Source of the DNA: an uncultured Eubacteriales bacterium
GTDB lineage: Bacteria; Bacillota; Clostridia; Oscillospirales; Acutalibacteraceae
DNA: 22,711 nucleotides
Reading direction: 5' to 3'
Assembly (NCBI GenBank): GCA_934486455.1
Contig: CAKSPR010000030.1
Coordinates: 1-22,711 of the forward strand
A model generated the notes under the pieces. It ran no database searches, was not told the DNA's origin, and saw nothing but the letters and a program-made list of their open reading frames with translations. The position numbers and the translations under genes are program-made. Of the stretch, positions 14,939 through 22,393 are shown piece by piece (positions within the stretch are counted from its first letter, which is position 1; each line of letters begins with the position of its first letter).

Positions 14939-14981
14939 CAAAACACCGCGGAAGTTTAAAGCAGATTTTCGCGGTGTTTTT
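14939..14981 (+). terminator. Terminator of the flavodoxin gene
   Basis: AAAACACCGCG (14940-14950) pairs with CGCGGTGTTTT (14970-14980) around a 19-base loop, with a following T-run. Confidence 0.8.
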
Positions 14982-15006
14982 ATATTCCCAAACAGCCTTT
15001 ATAACG

Positions 15007-15032
15007 GCACACCTTCGCCTATAAGGCGGTGC
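15007..15032. repeat. Small hairpin between terminators
   Basis: CGCCT (15016-15020) and AGGCG (15024-15028) form the inner stem; GCAC (15007-15010) and GTGC (15029-15032) the outer one. It has no obvious role. The rest of 14865-15064 holds no gene. Confidence 0.4.
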
Positions 15033-15064
15033 AGATGAACACCTCGGCAGATTTTAAAACCAAC

Positions 15065-15102
15065 AAAAAACAGATCTCCGAAAAGCCGAAGATCTGTTTT
15101 TT
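15065..15102. terminator. Bidirectional terminator following rnpB
   Basis: CAGATCT (15071-15077) pairs with AGATCTG (15090-15096). Six A before and six T after the stem give a U-tract in both directions, so it ends rnpB on the minus strand and blocks read-through from the flavodoxin side. Confidence 0.88.
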
Positions 15103-15111
15103 GCGATAATC

Positions 15112-15450
15112 GCAAACCGACCGAACCTATAAGCCGAGTTCTGTTGAAAGCAGTCATCTATCTCGACGGGGGATCGCTCCCACCGCTCAAGCCATCTTTC
15201 GGAACACGCCGGACAAGCGTATCGTCCCTGTTGATGTTGCTCCGGATAGGGTTTACATGGCAACGCGGTTCCCCGCGTTCCGGTGAGCTCTTACCTCGCC
15301 TTTCCACCCTTACCGATTTCTCGGCGGTATATCTCTGTTGCACTTTCCCTAAGGTCACCCTCGGCGGCCGTTAGCCGTTATCCTGTCCTGCGGGGCTCGG
15401 ACTTTCCTCATACACCAAAAGGTGCACGCGACTGCTCAGTCCGCTCGGTA
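15112..15450 (-). ncRNA. rnpB: RNase P RNA, bacterial type A-like
   Basis: This is the catalytic RNA that trims the 5' leader of pre-tRNAs. On the minus strand it contains the nearly invariant GAGGAAAGTCCGAGC near its 5' end and ACAGAACTCGGCTTATAGGT near its 3' end, which form the P4 core. ACCGAG at 15445-15450 pairs with CGGTCGGT-type sequence at 15116-15124 to make P1. The length of about 340 bases is normal. A strong promoter places transcription start near 15450 and a strong terminator follows the 3' end. The 3' boundary is uncertain by a few bases. Confidence 0.96.
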
Positions 15451-15456
15451 TTTTTC

Positions 15457-15485
15457 ATAATATCCCTTTAAAAGTGATTTGTCAA
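15457..15485 (-). promoter_or_regulatory. Strong sigma-A promoter of rnpB
   Basis: On the minus strand TTGACA (15480-15485), 17 bases, TATTAT (15457-15462). The -35 is a perfect match and the predicted start coincides with the 5' end of the RNase P RNA. Confidence 0.92.
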
Positions 15486-15487
15486 GG

Positions 15488-15516
15488 GTATTTTAAAGGA
15501 CAGCCCGTCATATAAA
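15488..15516 (+). promoter_or_regulatory. Possible sigma-E-like sporulation promoter
   Basis: GTATTTT (15488-15494) and CATATAAA (15509-15516) are 14 bases apart, resembling the Bacillus sigma-E pattern. The predicted start falls close to the ribosome site, so the match is weak evidence. Confidence 0.3.
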
Positions 15517-15535
15517 TTAAGCGGGAGTGATTTTT

Positions 15536-16549
15536 GTGGATTTAAACGAAAACTATCAATATCGGGAGAGCCTCCCCGACATAGACGATGAGCCCGAGCA
15601 AAAAAACAATAAACCGAAGGACCCAAAGGTCAGACTTTTGCTGTTTCAATCGGCCCTTTGCGTTTTGGGAATTTTGTGCCTGTTCGGGCTGAGGGCTATG
15701 GGCGGTGAGGTGTTCTCGGCGGTGAGCCGAAAAATGAGGCAAACGGTTTTCCGCAGCATGACGGCCGAGGAGGTAAGATCGGCACTGTCATCGGCCGTTT
15801 ATAAAAACGAAGGCAATCAACCGACCGTTACGCCCGACCTTCCGAGCGATTCCGTAAACGATCGGTCGGCAGACCTTTCAAACGGCTCTGCAACCGACAC
15901 CACAGCCGACCGTACAGGCGATCAGGCAAATGCACCGTCGGGCACCCAATCGGACGGACAGGGCGCATCTCTTCCCTCTTCCGAAGAGGGGGAAGGAAAC
16001 GGCGGTACGGCCGAAAACCTTCTTCAAAGCAACAGTCTTTCAGGCGGAGGCTCGACCCTTGTTTGGTCAAAGGACAATAGTTTTTCGGGAGAAGCTTCCG
16101 ATAAAAGCACCGCAAGCGCCGCTGCACTTTCGAGCTCAAAAACCGTCGGCTCTTCCCCCGTCAACAACATTATTATGCCGGTAGACGGTCAGCTGACTTC
16201 GGATTTCGGCTACCGCATACATCCCATATACGGAACAAATCTTTTGCACGGCGGTATCGACATCGGGGTTGAAAGCGGCACTCCCGTAAAGGCCGCCCTG
16301 CCGGGGGTGGTCAAGGACACGGGATACAATTCCTCGGCCGGAAATTTCGTCACCCTTTCCCACAGCGGAAAGGTGGACACAAAATATGCCCATTTAAGCG
16401 AGGTGTCCGTCGCAAAGGACGAAAGCGTGGAGCAGGGTCAGACCATAGCCCTTTCGGGAAACACAGGTGTTTCGACCGGACCGCACCTTCACTTTGAAAT
16501 AAGAATAGGCGGTGTGCGGATAAATCCCCTTTGGATTTTAAACATATAG
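15536..16549 (+). CDS. Membrane-anchored M23 peptidase-domain protein, SpoIVFA-like by context
   Basis: About 337 residues. A charged N-terminus precedes one membrane helix (about 33-55, LLLFQSALCVLGILCLFGL), then a long Ser/Thr/Gly/Asp-rich linker (about 90-205) and a C-terminal LytM/M23 domain (about 212-335). His238-Asp242 (HGGID), His286 (YAHLS) and His317/His319 (PHLHFE) are all present, so an active zinc endopeptidase is possible. The start is GTG at 15536 with GGGAG eight bases upstream; GTG at 15527 overlaps that site. Its pairing with an M50 protease 15 bases downstream mirrors spoIVFA-spoIVFB, where the M23 protein holds the protease and regulates it. The sporulation role is inferred from the pair. 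Confidence 0.8.
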   Translation: MDLNENYQYRESLPDIDDEPEQKNNKPKDPKVRLLLFQSALCVLGILCLFGLRAMGGEVFSAVSRKMRQTVFRSMTAEEVRSALSSAVYKNEGNQPTVTPDLPSDSVNDRSADLSNGSATDTTADRTGDQANAPSGTQSDGQGASLPSSEEGEGNGGTAENLLQSNSLSGGGSTLVWSKDNSFSGEASDKSTASAAALSSSKTVGSSPVNNIIMPVDGQLTSDFGYRIHPIYGTNLLHGGIDIGVESGTPVKAALPGVVKDTGYNSSAGNFVTLSHSGKVDTKYAHLSEVSVAKDESVEQGQTIALSGNTGVSTGPHLHFEIRIGGVRINPLWILNI

Positions 16550-16564
16550 CGGGTCAAGGGCGAT

Positions 16565-17191
16565 ATGAGATTTTGCCTGTTCGGCTGTAATATCTACATT
16601 TCTCCCCTGTTTTTGCTTTGGCTGACCGCCCTTTTGATAATCGACAAAACAGGGCAAATAGGCATAATGCTTTTGTGCTGCTTCTGCCACGAAGCGGGGC
16701 ACCTTGTGACAATGATCCTTGTCAAGTGCCCGCCTGTCGGCATTGGTTTTTTCCCCTTTTCGATAGACGTAAAAAAGCCTAAAAACCCCCTGTCCCTTGT
16801 TTTTGAGCTTGCAATTCATATGAGCGGAATTGTGACAAACCTTGCCGCCTGCTTTTTGGGCTTTCTGTTTTTTTCGAGGTGCAAAAATGACGGCCTTTTT
16901 GTTTTTTCGGCATCAAACCTTGCTGTCGGCCTTTTTAATCTTTTGCCGATTTCGGGGCTTGACGGCGGAAATTTTCTCTGCTGTCTGCTGAGTTCGACCC
17001 GCCCGAAATCCGCCGACAAAATATGCAGGGTCGTGTCTCTCGTAACGCTGGGTTTTCTTTTTGTCCTTGCGGGCTTTTTGGCAATAAGCTTTTGCAACAC
17101 AGCCCTATTTCTCTTTTGTATTTACACGGCTCTCATGGGCGGAAGCTTTTGTCAAAAGCGCAGCCGCCCTTCGCAGTCGTTCGGGCGATAA
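16565..17191 (+). CDS. M50 site-2-protease family, SpoIVFB-like
   Basis: A 208-residue integral membrane metalloprotease. The zinc motif HEAGH (42-46; His42, Glu43, His46) lies in a membrane helix, and the third ligand comes from NLLPISGLDGG (125-135, Asp133). Several hydrophobic helices fill the rest. In Bacillus SpoIVFB cleaves pro-sigma-K in the mother cell during sporulation; the M23 partner upstream makes that role likely here. It is much shorter than Bacillus SpoIVFB (about 288 residues) and has no C-terminal CBS domain. AAGGGCG precedes the ATG. A terminator at 17257-17287 follows. Confidence 0.85.
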   Translation: MRFCLFGCNIYISPLFLLWLTALLIIDKTGQIGIMLLCCFCHEAGHLVTMILVKCPPVGIGFFPFSIDVKKPKNPLSLVFELAIHMSGIVTNLAACFLGFLFFSRCKNDGLFVFSASNLAVGLFNLLPISGLDGGNFLCCLLSSTRPKSADKICRVVSLVTLGFLFVLAGFLAISFCNTALFLFCIYTALMGGSFCQKRSRPSQSFGR

Positions 17192-17251
17192 ATTTCCTAA
17201 CCCGACCTCGGCAAATATTTCGGCAAACAAAAAGTGTGTTTAATTTCTCCC

Positions 17252-17290
17252 AAAAAAAAGAGATAAGGAAAAACTCCTTATCTCTTTAAA
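17252..17290. terminator. Bidirectional terminator between the M50 gene and the surface-protein gene
   Basis: AAAGAGATAAGGA (17257-17269) pairs perfectly with TCCTTATCTCTTT (17275-17287) around AAAAC. Eight A precede it, giving a strong U-tract for the minus-strand transcript; on the plus strand it is followed by TTTAAATTTT. Confidence 0.88.
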
Positions 17291-17300
17291 TTTTAAAGCT

Positions 17301-19112
17301 TTATTTCGAAACCGTGTACCAAACAGCACCGTCGATTTCCGCAGACGAAGTGCTTGCGCCTTCTCCGAGAACGATCTTTCCTGTTTTGGCGTTCACCGGG
17401 TCAACCACAGTTACACCGGGGTTATAATTTTTGAAGGAACCGCCGTTCACCGTAATGGTGCAGCCGGTGGTTGCGTTGTCCTGATGATTCAGCACAAAAT
17501 AAGTCCCGTTAGAGGGGCTTGCGGTTTCAAATTTACCGCCGTTAATCGTAACGGTAGCCTTGCTTCCGCTGGAAATGCTGGTATAAACAAAGATGCAGGA
17601 GGTGCCCTCGCTCATACCGTAGAAGTGACCGCCGTTAATGATCAGCTTCCCGTAATTTCCTGCTCGAACCGCACTGGTAACCTTATTGGTATACGTCTTA
17701 TCGGAGCCGATAACAGCGCCGGTTTGACCCTCACTGCTGTCGTTAATCGTCAGGCTTGATTTTTTGCCTCCAATATAAAACACGCTGCCGTTGTTGGGTT
17801 TAACCCCGTCGGCATAGTCAAGCTTAACCGAATGGCCGTTCAGGTCAACTACCACGGTCTTGCTGGAAAGATAAATTTCATCTGTCACAACAACATCGTT
17901 TATAAACTTGAAATAACCCTTGGCATTTTTATTTTCCATCTGACTGGCCTGTTCACCCGTTGCAACCAGATAGGGATGTGCTTCGCTTCCGTCTCCGCCG
18001 TTGAAAACGCTGTCGGAAACAACTGCGGTAAAGGGAGAGAAGTCGTCGGTAGTAAAGGTCACATAGCCTGTAGCGGCATCATAGAAATACATATCGTTTG
18101 CAGTCAGGCTGTTTGCGTCGGCAGCCTTCGTAAGAGCCGTTCCGTTGTGGTAGAAGCCGACAACATTAAGAGCCTTTCCGATTGCCATGGATACGGTAAA
18201 GAATTTGCCGCTTTTTGCAGATACCTTGTTTCCGTTTTGGTCAATCAGCTTAACCTCGGCAGTAAGTGCCTGGGTGCCGGCTTCGACCGTAATGTTGGAG
18301 GGAGTTGCGGCCTCGTTTTTAATCAGGGTAAGGGTGGTTGCAGCAGTGCTGTCCTTGGGAACGGTGGCCTGAACGGTAGGCTCTGAATCCTTATCCTTAA
18401 TAACGGTATCGCCGACGGAATTAACCGCTGCGGTAGTTGCGACGTTGTCATACCAGGTGTCAAACTGGGGAGTGCCGTCTGCATTTTTATCGTAGTCGTT
18501 GCCGAAGCTGTCGCTTTCAACAGCATCCTGCGTAGCGTAAACGGTAATGTTGATACCGTCGATTTCCTCTTTCATATACTCATTTCCGGCAGAAGTCTGC
18601 ATTGTACCGGAAACGGTGAAAATATCGGAAGATTCGCCGTCGGCGGTCTTTGCAGCCAGTTTATGCTCGCTGCCCATGACAAAATCGGTGTCTCCCAATT
18701 TCATTGTCCAGTCAATAACCTCGTTTAATTTTGCGCTACCCTGAATGCCGGTAATCAAAATTTTATACTTCAGCGCGAGATTTCCGTTGTTGACAACCTT
18801 CAACGCAGGCAAGCTGTATGTACAACCGGGCTCCCAGTAAATGTCGGTTCCCTGTGCGACCGAACCGTCGGCCTGCTTCCTAAGGAAGTTGAGCTTTGTA
18901 TCGGCATTAACCTCCGTCCAATCGGCGTTCTCGCCGGTGGCGTTATTTGCATAGAACAACTTAATATCCAAATTTCCGGCCTGAATCTTGTTAACGCCGG
19001 TGGTAGCGGTGTCGGTGAACCAAGCAAAGGTCGAGCCGACCAGCATTGCTACGCAAACAAGCATAGCAAGAGCGCTTGTTATAAGTGCTCTTTTGGTGTT
19101 TTTACTGTTCAT
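17301..19112 (-). CDS. Secreted TasA/camelysin-like protein with C-terminal beta-helix-like repeats
   Basis: About 603 residues. The N-terminus MNSKNTKRALITSALAMLVC runs into VAMLVGSTFAWFTDTATTG, a SipW-type signal peptide followed by the WFTD start of TasA/CalY-like domains. Residues 40 to about 240 form that beta-rich domain (KALKYKILITG-like 'NGNLALKYKI' and a closing 'DSFGNDYD'). A middle Ig-like part ends TFTTDDFSPFTAVVSD. The C-terminal third carries LTINDSS, LIINGGHF, VTINGGKF and ITVNGGSF, short repeats like those of right-handed beta-helices. Likely exported, perhaps fibre-forming or adhesive. Start 19112: AGGAGG nine bases upstream; the longer frame would cross the promoter. A paralogue lies upstream; no SipW is in the window. 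Confidence 0.82.
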   Translation of the reverse strand: MNSKNTKRALITSALAMLVCVAMLVGSTFAWFTDTATTGVNKIQAGNLDIKLFYANNATGENADWTEVNADTKLNFLRKQADGSVAQGTDIYWEPGCTYSLPALKVVNNGNLALKYKILITGIQGSAKLNEVIDWTMKLGDTDFVMGSEHKLAAKTADGESSDIFTVSGTMQTSAGNEYMKEEIDGINITVYATQDAVESDSFGNDYDKNADGTPQFDTWYDNVATTAAVNSVGDTVIKDKDSEPTVQATVPKDSTAATTLTLIKNEAATPSNITVEAGTQALTAEVKLIDQNGNKVSAKSGKFFTVSMAIGKALNVVGFYHNGTALTKAADANSLTANDMYFYDAATGYVTFTTDDFSPFTAVVSDSVFNGGDGSEAHPYLVATGEQASQMENKNAKGYFKFINDVVVTDEIYLSSKTVVVDLNGHSVKLDYADGVKPNNGSVFYIGGKKSSLTINDSSEGQTGAVIGSDKTYTNKVTSAVRAGNYGKLIINGGHFYGMSEGTSCIFVYTSISSGSKATVTINGGKFETASPSNGTYFVLNHQDNATTGCTITVNGGSFKNYNPGVTVVDPVNAKTGKIVLGEGASTSSAEIDGAVWYTVSK

Positions 19113-19186
19113 TGTTATTTGCCTCCTGAAAATTTTTCGTCCTACGAAAAACCGCGACCTCACAGTCTCTTTTTCCGTACACCGAA

Positions 19187-19215
19187 ATTTTATCACTGCC
19201 TTAACCTCTTGTCAA
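19187..19215 (-). promoter_or_regulatory. Near-consensus promoter of the first surface-protein gene
   Basis: On the minus strand TTGACA (19210-19215), 17 bases, TAAAAT (19187-19192). Transcription would start near 19180, leaving a leader of about 68 bases. The bases before the -10 (GTGA) match those of the paralogue's promoter. Confidence 0.9.
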
Positions 19216-19296
19216 TATGTTCAAAAGAATTTTTACACTCTTTTGTATAACACATTACAATTTCATCGGTTAAAATCCGTTCTTCGGAAAAAGAAG

Positions 19297-19436
19297 GGCC
19301 GATGCTTCGGCAGGTTAATGCAGGCTGTTTTTACAAATTTAAAAAAACTTTCGTTAAAATCCATCGGGTCATAATCTCCCGATTATACAACCGGAAATGA
19401 AAATGCAAAGAGGCAGGGAACAAACCCTGCCTCTTT
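19297..19436 (-). terminator. Terminator and spacer after the second surface-protein gene
   Basis: AAAGAGGCAGGG (19407-19418) pairs perfectly with CCCTGCCTCTTT (19425-19436) around a six-base loop. On the minus strand the stem is followed by GCATTTTCATTT, a moderate U-tract. The remaining bases of the 19216-19459 gap hold a small GCCGA/TCGGC hairpin near 19297-19312 and no coding sequence that I can support. Confidence 0.75.
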
Positions 19437-19459
19437 ATTAAGTTGGTTAAAGTACAATA

Positions 19460-20641
19460 TTATTCGGGAACAACATCATACCAGTCGCCGTTTTGAACAA
19501 CCTTAAATCCGTCGGCAACAACAACTTCTGTATCGCCGAGGGTAGGCTTGGAAGGATCATATTTATAGAAGCTTCCGCCCTTAACGGTTATCCTTGCATT
19601 GGGAGAATCATCTTTGCAGTTGAGGGTACGGTTGGGCTGAGCAGCCTTAAAGGTACCGCCGGTGATCTCAATCTGAGCGTTGTCACTTGCATAAATCAGA
19701 TCGCAGTTACCATCTGCGGGAGCGCCGACCTGACGGAAGTCGCCGCCGTTGATAATAACCTTACTGCTGCCGTCTGCCCAAACAGCAATTGCTGCGCCGA
19801 CGCCGTCATTGCTCTTGGCGTATACGGCATACACATCGGCGTTGATGGTAACCTGAGCATCTTGGAGGGTTTCTACAGCACCGGTGCGTCCGTTGGCCTG
19901 CATATTCTCGGTGATTTCATGAGTGCCCATAAGAGTGCTGAATTTTGTTAAAACGGTAGGAGCCTTTTTATCATACATATTGTCGAAGCTGTCGTTTTCA
20001 ACCGTTGCCTGGGAAGCGTTGACGCTGACACCGAACGAAAGCTTTGCTGCCCAGTAAGGATCCTTGTTTTTCGGATTTGCCTCGTTTCCGACTTCGGTAG
20101 GCATATAAACTACCATTGCATATGTTTTGGCTACGCCGGAGTTAAGAGTTGCACCGACAACGCCCTTCTCACCGAGGGCCTTAAAGGTATCGGCCACGGG
20201 ATCAACGGCGCCTATCGCCGCTGCGCGGTTTTCAAATGCGGCAGTGGCTTCCACTGCACCCATCTTTACGAAATTGCTGAGATAATAAAAATCTCCCGCA
20301 ACATTTTTTCCTCTGCTTTCATAGACGTTACCTAACCCGAGGGTATACTTCAGCGCAAGGTTTCCGGCGTTCTTAACGCGAAGATATACAACCTCCGTGC
20401 GGCCGGGTTCCCACTCTGTGCTGTCCTCGAATACCTTGGTTGTATTGTCAACCTTTTTCCACTCGGCAAAATCCTTGCTGTACTCAAGCTCCACATCAAG
20501 ATTACCCGATTGGATCTTGTTGATACCGGTGGTGGCGGTGTCGGTAAACCAGGCAAAGGTCGATCCGACCAGCATTGCAAGGCAAACGGCCATGGCAAGC
20601 ACGCTTGTGAGTAATGCTCTTTTTGTGTTTTTGCTGTTCAT
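19460..20641 (-). CDS. Second secreted TasA/camelysin-like protein with beta-helix-like tail (paralogue)
   Basis: A 393-residue paralogue of the downstream protein. It has almost the same signal and mature start (MNSKNTKRALLTSVLAMAVC, then GSTFAWFTDTATTGINKIQSGNLDVEL). A TasA-like domain extends to about residue 225 (WEPGRTEVVYLRVKNAGNLALKYTL; closing ENDSFDNMYD). No Ig-like middle part is present; the C-terminus goes straight to repeats VTINADVYAVY, VIINGGDF, IEITGGTF, ITVKGGSFYKYDPSKP, ending with NGDWYDVVPE. The start at 20641 has AGGAGG nine bases upstream. It has its own promoter and a 110-base leader, so the two are separate units. Export through a SipW-like peptidase is inferred; the role may be fibre, matrix or adhesion. 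Confidence 0.82.
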   Translation of the reverse strand: MNSKNTKRALLTSVLAMAVCLAMLVGSTFAWFTDTATTGINKIQSGNLDVELEYSKDFAEWKKVDNTTKVFEDSTEWEPGRTEVVYLRVKNAGNLALKYTLGLGNVYESRGKNVAGDFYYLSNFVKMGAVEATAAFENRAAAIGAVDPVADTFKALGEKGVVGATLNSGVAKTYAMVVYMPTEVGNEANPKNKDPYWAAKLSFGVSVNASQATVENDSFDNMYDKKAPTVLTKFSTLMGTHEITENMQANGRTGAVETLQDAQVTINADVYAVYAKSNDGVGAAIAVWADGSSKVIINGGDFRQVGAPADGNCDLIYASDNAQIEITGGTFKAAQPNRTLNCKDDSPNARITVKGGSFYKYDPSKPTLGDTEVVVADGFKVVQNGDWYDVVPE

Positions 20642-20758
20642 TTTCTTTTCCTCCTATGTTTTTTCGGCTTTTCTGCCGATGAGTATAACATTAAACCGAA
20701 AGAATAAATATCCTTTCACATAACCATAGCACACAGGCTGCATAGGTTTTATATGAAC

Positions 20759-20786
20759 ATTTTATCACTTTGGCTTTAAATGTCAA
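20759..20786 (-). promoter_or_regulatory. Near-consensus promoter of the second surface-protein gene
   Basis: On the minus strand TTGACA (20781-20786), 16 bases, TAAAAT (20759-20764). Transcription would start near 20752. The leader of about 110 bases holds a small CGGC/GCCG hairpin (20665-20678) just before the ribosome site. Confidence 0.85.
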
Positions 20787-20848
20787 TAGCCTTGTTTAAA
20801 ATTCTCTGAAAAAACGAATTCAATTATATTTGTTTGTTTTTGTATGTC

Positions 20849-20863
20849 ATTTCTCACAGAAAT
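20849..20863. repeat. Small palindrome downstream of the DUF1846 gene
   Basis: ATTTCT (20849-20854) and AGAAAT (20858-20863) form a six-base stem around CAC, about 20 bases beyond the DUF1846 stop. No U-tract follows on the minus strand, so a terminator is doubtful. Confidence 0.35.
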
Positions 20864-20882
20864 AATTATTCCGTCTAAGAAA

Positions 20883-22367
20883 CTAAACATAATAAAGGTC
20901 GGACGAGGGATATTCTGCCTCGCAGGTGACATTGATACCGAGGCTGCGAAGGGCGCTGTCATCCGACGAGGTTAGCATACAGCTTGCGTGAGCCTCGCAG
21001 TTTTCAAGCTTTTTAAGCTCGGTGACGGCAAGACTTGCCACGGGATTTGTGGCGGCGCAGATACTCAGCGCAAGAAGCACATCGGTAAGGCTGAGATTTT
21101 TCTGTTTGGAGCGTAAAACCTCGGTTTTCATCTTGATAATAGGCTCCAGTACAACAGGCGACATCAGCAGCATTTCGTCCCTTATACCTGCCCTTTCCTT
21201 AACCGAATTGAGCACGGCGGCGGCCGAGGCGGTAAGAAGCTCTCCCGAGCGTCCGGTGACAATCTTTCCGTCGGGAAGTTCGATTGCAACGGCATGCTCT
21301 CCGCTCTTTTCGGCCTTTGCAAGGGCGGGCGCAACCACCCTGCGGTCGTTGGTCGAAAGCTCAAGCTCGTTCATAAGCGATTCGATACGCTCGACCGTTT
21401 CCAGGTCTCCCCTGCCCTGCTTATAATCGCAGCGGGCTTTGTAATATCGGCGGATTATTTCCTGTTTTGCCGCATCTCTGACGACCTCGTCGTCGCTTAT
21501 TCCGTATCCCGCCATATTAACGCCCATGTCGGTGGGGGATTTATAAAGACCGGGCTGCCCGGTGATTTTGGTCAGAATATTATTGACCACCGGGAAAACC
21601 TCGATGTCGCGGTTGTAGTTGACGGTGGTTTTACCGTAAGCCTCAAGGTGCCACGGGTCAATCATGTTAACATCCTTTAGGTCGGCGGTGGCGGCTTCAT
21701 AAGCCACATTGACCGGATGCTTTAAAGGAATGTTCCAAATGGGGAAGGTCTCGAACTTGGCATAGCCGGCATTGACCCCCCGCTTATATTCGTGATAAAG
21801 CTGGGACAGGCAGGTTGCAAGCTTGCCGCTGCAGGGGCCGGGAGCGGTTATAACGACAAGAGGACGGGTCGTCTCTATGTACGGATTTGCGCCGTATCCC
21901 TCGTCGCTTACAACGCGTTCGACATCAAGAGGGTAGCCCTTTATGGGATAGTGAAAATAGCACCTTTCTCCGCGCATTTCAAGCTTTTTGCGGAAGGCCT
22001 CGGCCGAAGGCTGACCGGCATACTGGGTAATAACCACGCTGTTGACCGAAATGTCCATTCCCCTTAAATTGTCGATTAGTCTGAGCACATCCATATCGTA
22101 AGAAATACCGAAATCGGCGCGTATTTTTTTCTTTTCAATGTCGGCGGCGTTTATACAGAAGATGACCTCGGCCTGGTCATTGAATTCTCTCAGCAATCTG
22201 ACCTTTCCGTTAAGGTCAAAGCCCGGAAGAACACGGGCGGCGTGGTAATCGTCAAACAGCTTTCCGCCGAATTCGAGATAAAGCTTGTTGCCGAATTTTT
22301 TTATGCGCTCGGTTATATATTCCTTTTGTTTTTTTATGTACAGATCATTGTCAAATCCGATTTTCAT
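20883..22367 (-). CDS. DUF1846 (UPF0371) family protein
   Basis: A 494-residue cytoplasmic protein of a conserved family without an assigned reaction. It starts MKIGFDNDLYIKKQKEYI and contains YLEFGGKLFDDYHAARVLPGFD (29-50), the ITAPGPCSGKLATCLSQLYHEYKRG segment (about 173-197), which looks like a nucleotide- or phosphate-binding loop, and the WHLEAYGKTTVNYNRDIEVFP block (about 239-259). The full family length is present with no frameshift. GGGG lies eight to nine bases before the ATG at 22367. It starts 26 bases after a phosphoglycerate mutase gene and is likely in the same transcript. Crystal structures exist for the family, but I know no confirmed function. Confidence 0.9.
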   Translation of the reverse strand: MKIGFDNDLYIKKQKEYITERIKKFGNKLYLEFGGKLFDDYHAARVLPGFDLNGKVRLLREFNDQAEVIFCINAADIEKKKIRADFGISYDMDVLRLIDNLRGMDISVNSVVITQYAGQPSAEAFRKKLEMRGERCYFHYPIKGYPLDVERVVSDEGYGANPYIETTRPLVVITAPGPCSGKLATCLSQLYHEYKRGVNAGYAKFETFPIWNIPLKHPVNVAYEAATADLKDVNMIDPWHLEAYGKTTVNYNRDIEVFPVVNNILTKITGQPGLYKSPTDMGVNMAGYGISDDEVVRDAAKQEIIRRYYKARCDYKQGRGDLETVERIESLMNELELSTNDRRVVAPALAKAEKSGEHAVAIELPDGKIVTGRSGELLTASAAAVLNSVKERAGIRDEMLLMSPVVLEPIIKMKTEVLRSKQKNLSLTDVLLALSICAATNPVASLAVTELKKLENCEAHASCMLTSSDDSALRSLGINVTCEAEYPSSDLYYV

Positions 22368-22393
22368 ACCCTTTTTCCCCTGTTTCCCTTTTG

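Noticed and set aside
15144..15471. Small frames across the RNase P RNA
   Set aside because: They fall inside a structural RNA with recognisable rnpB signatures.
19113..19196. Upstream extension of the first surface-protein gene
   Set aside because: The extension contains the -10 element and the ribosome site of the real start at 19112.
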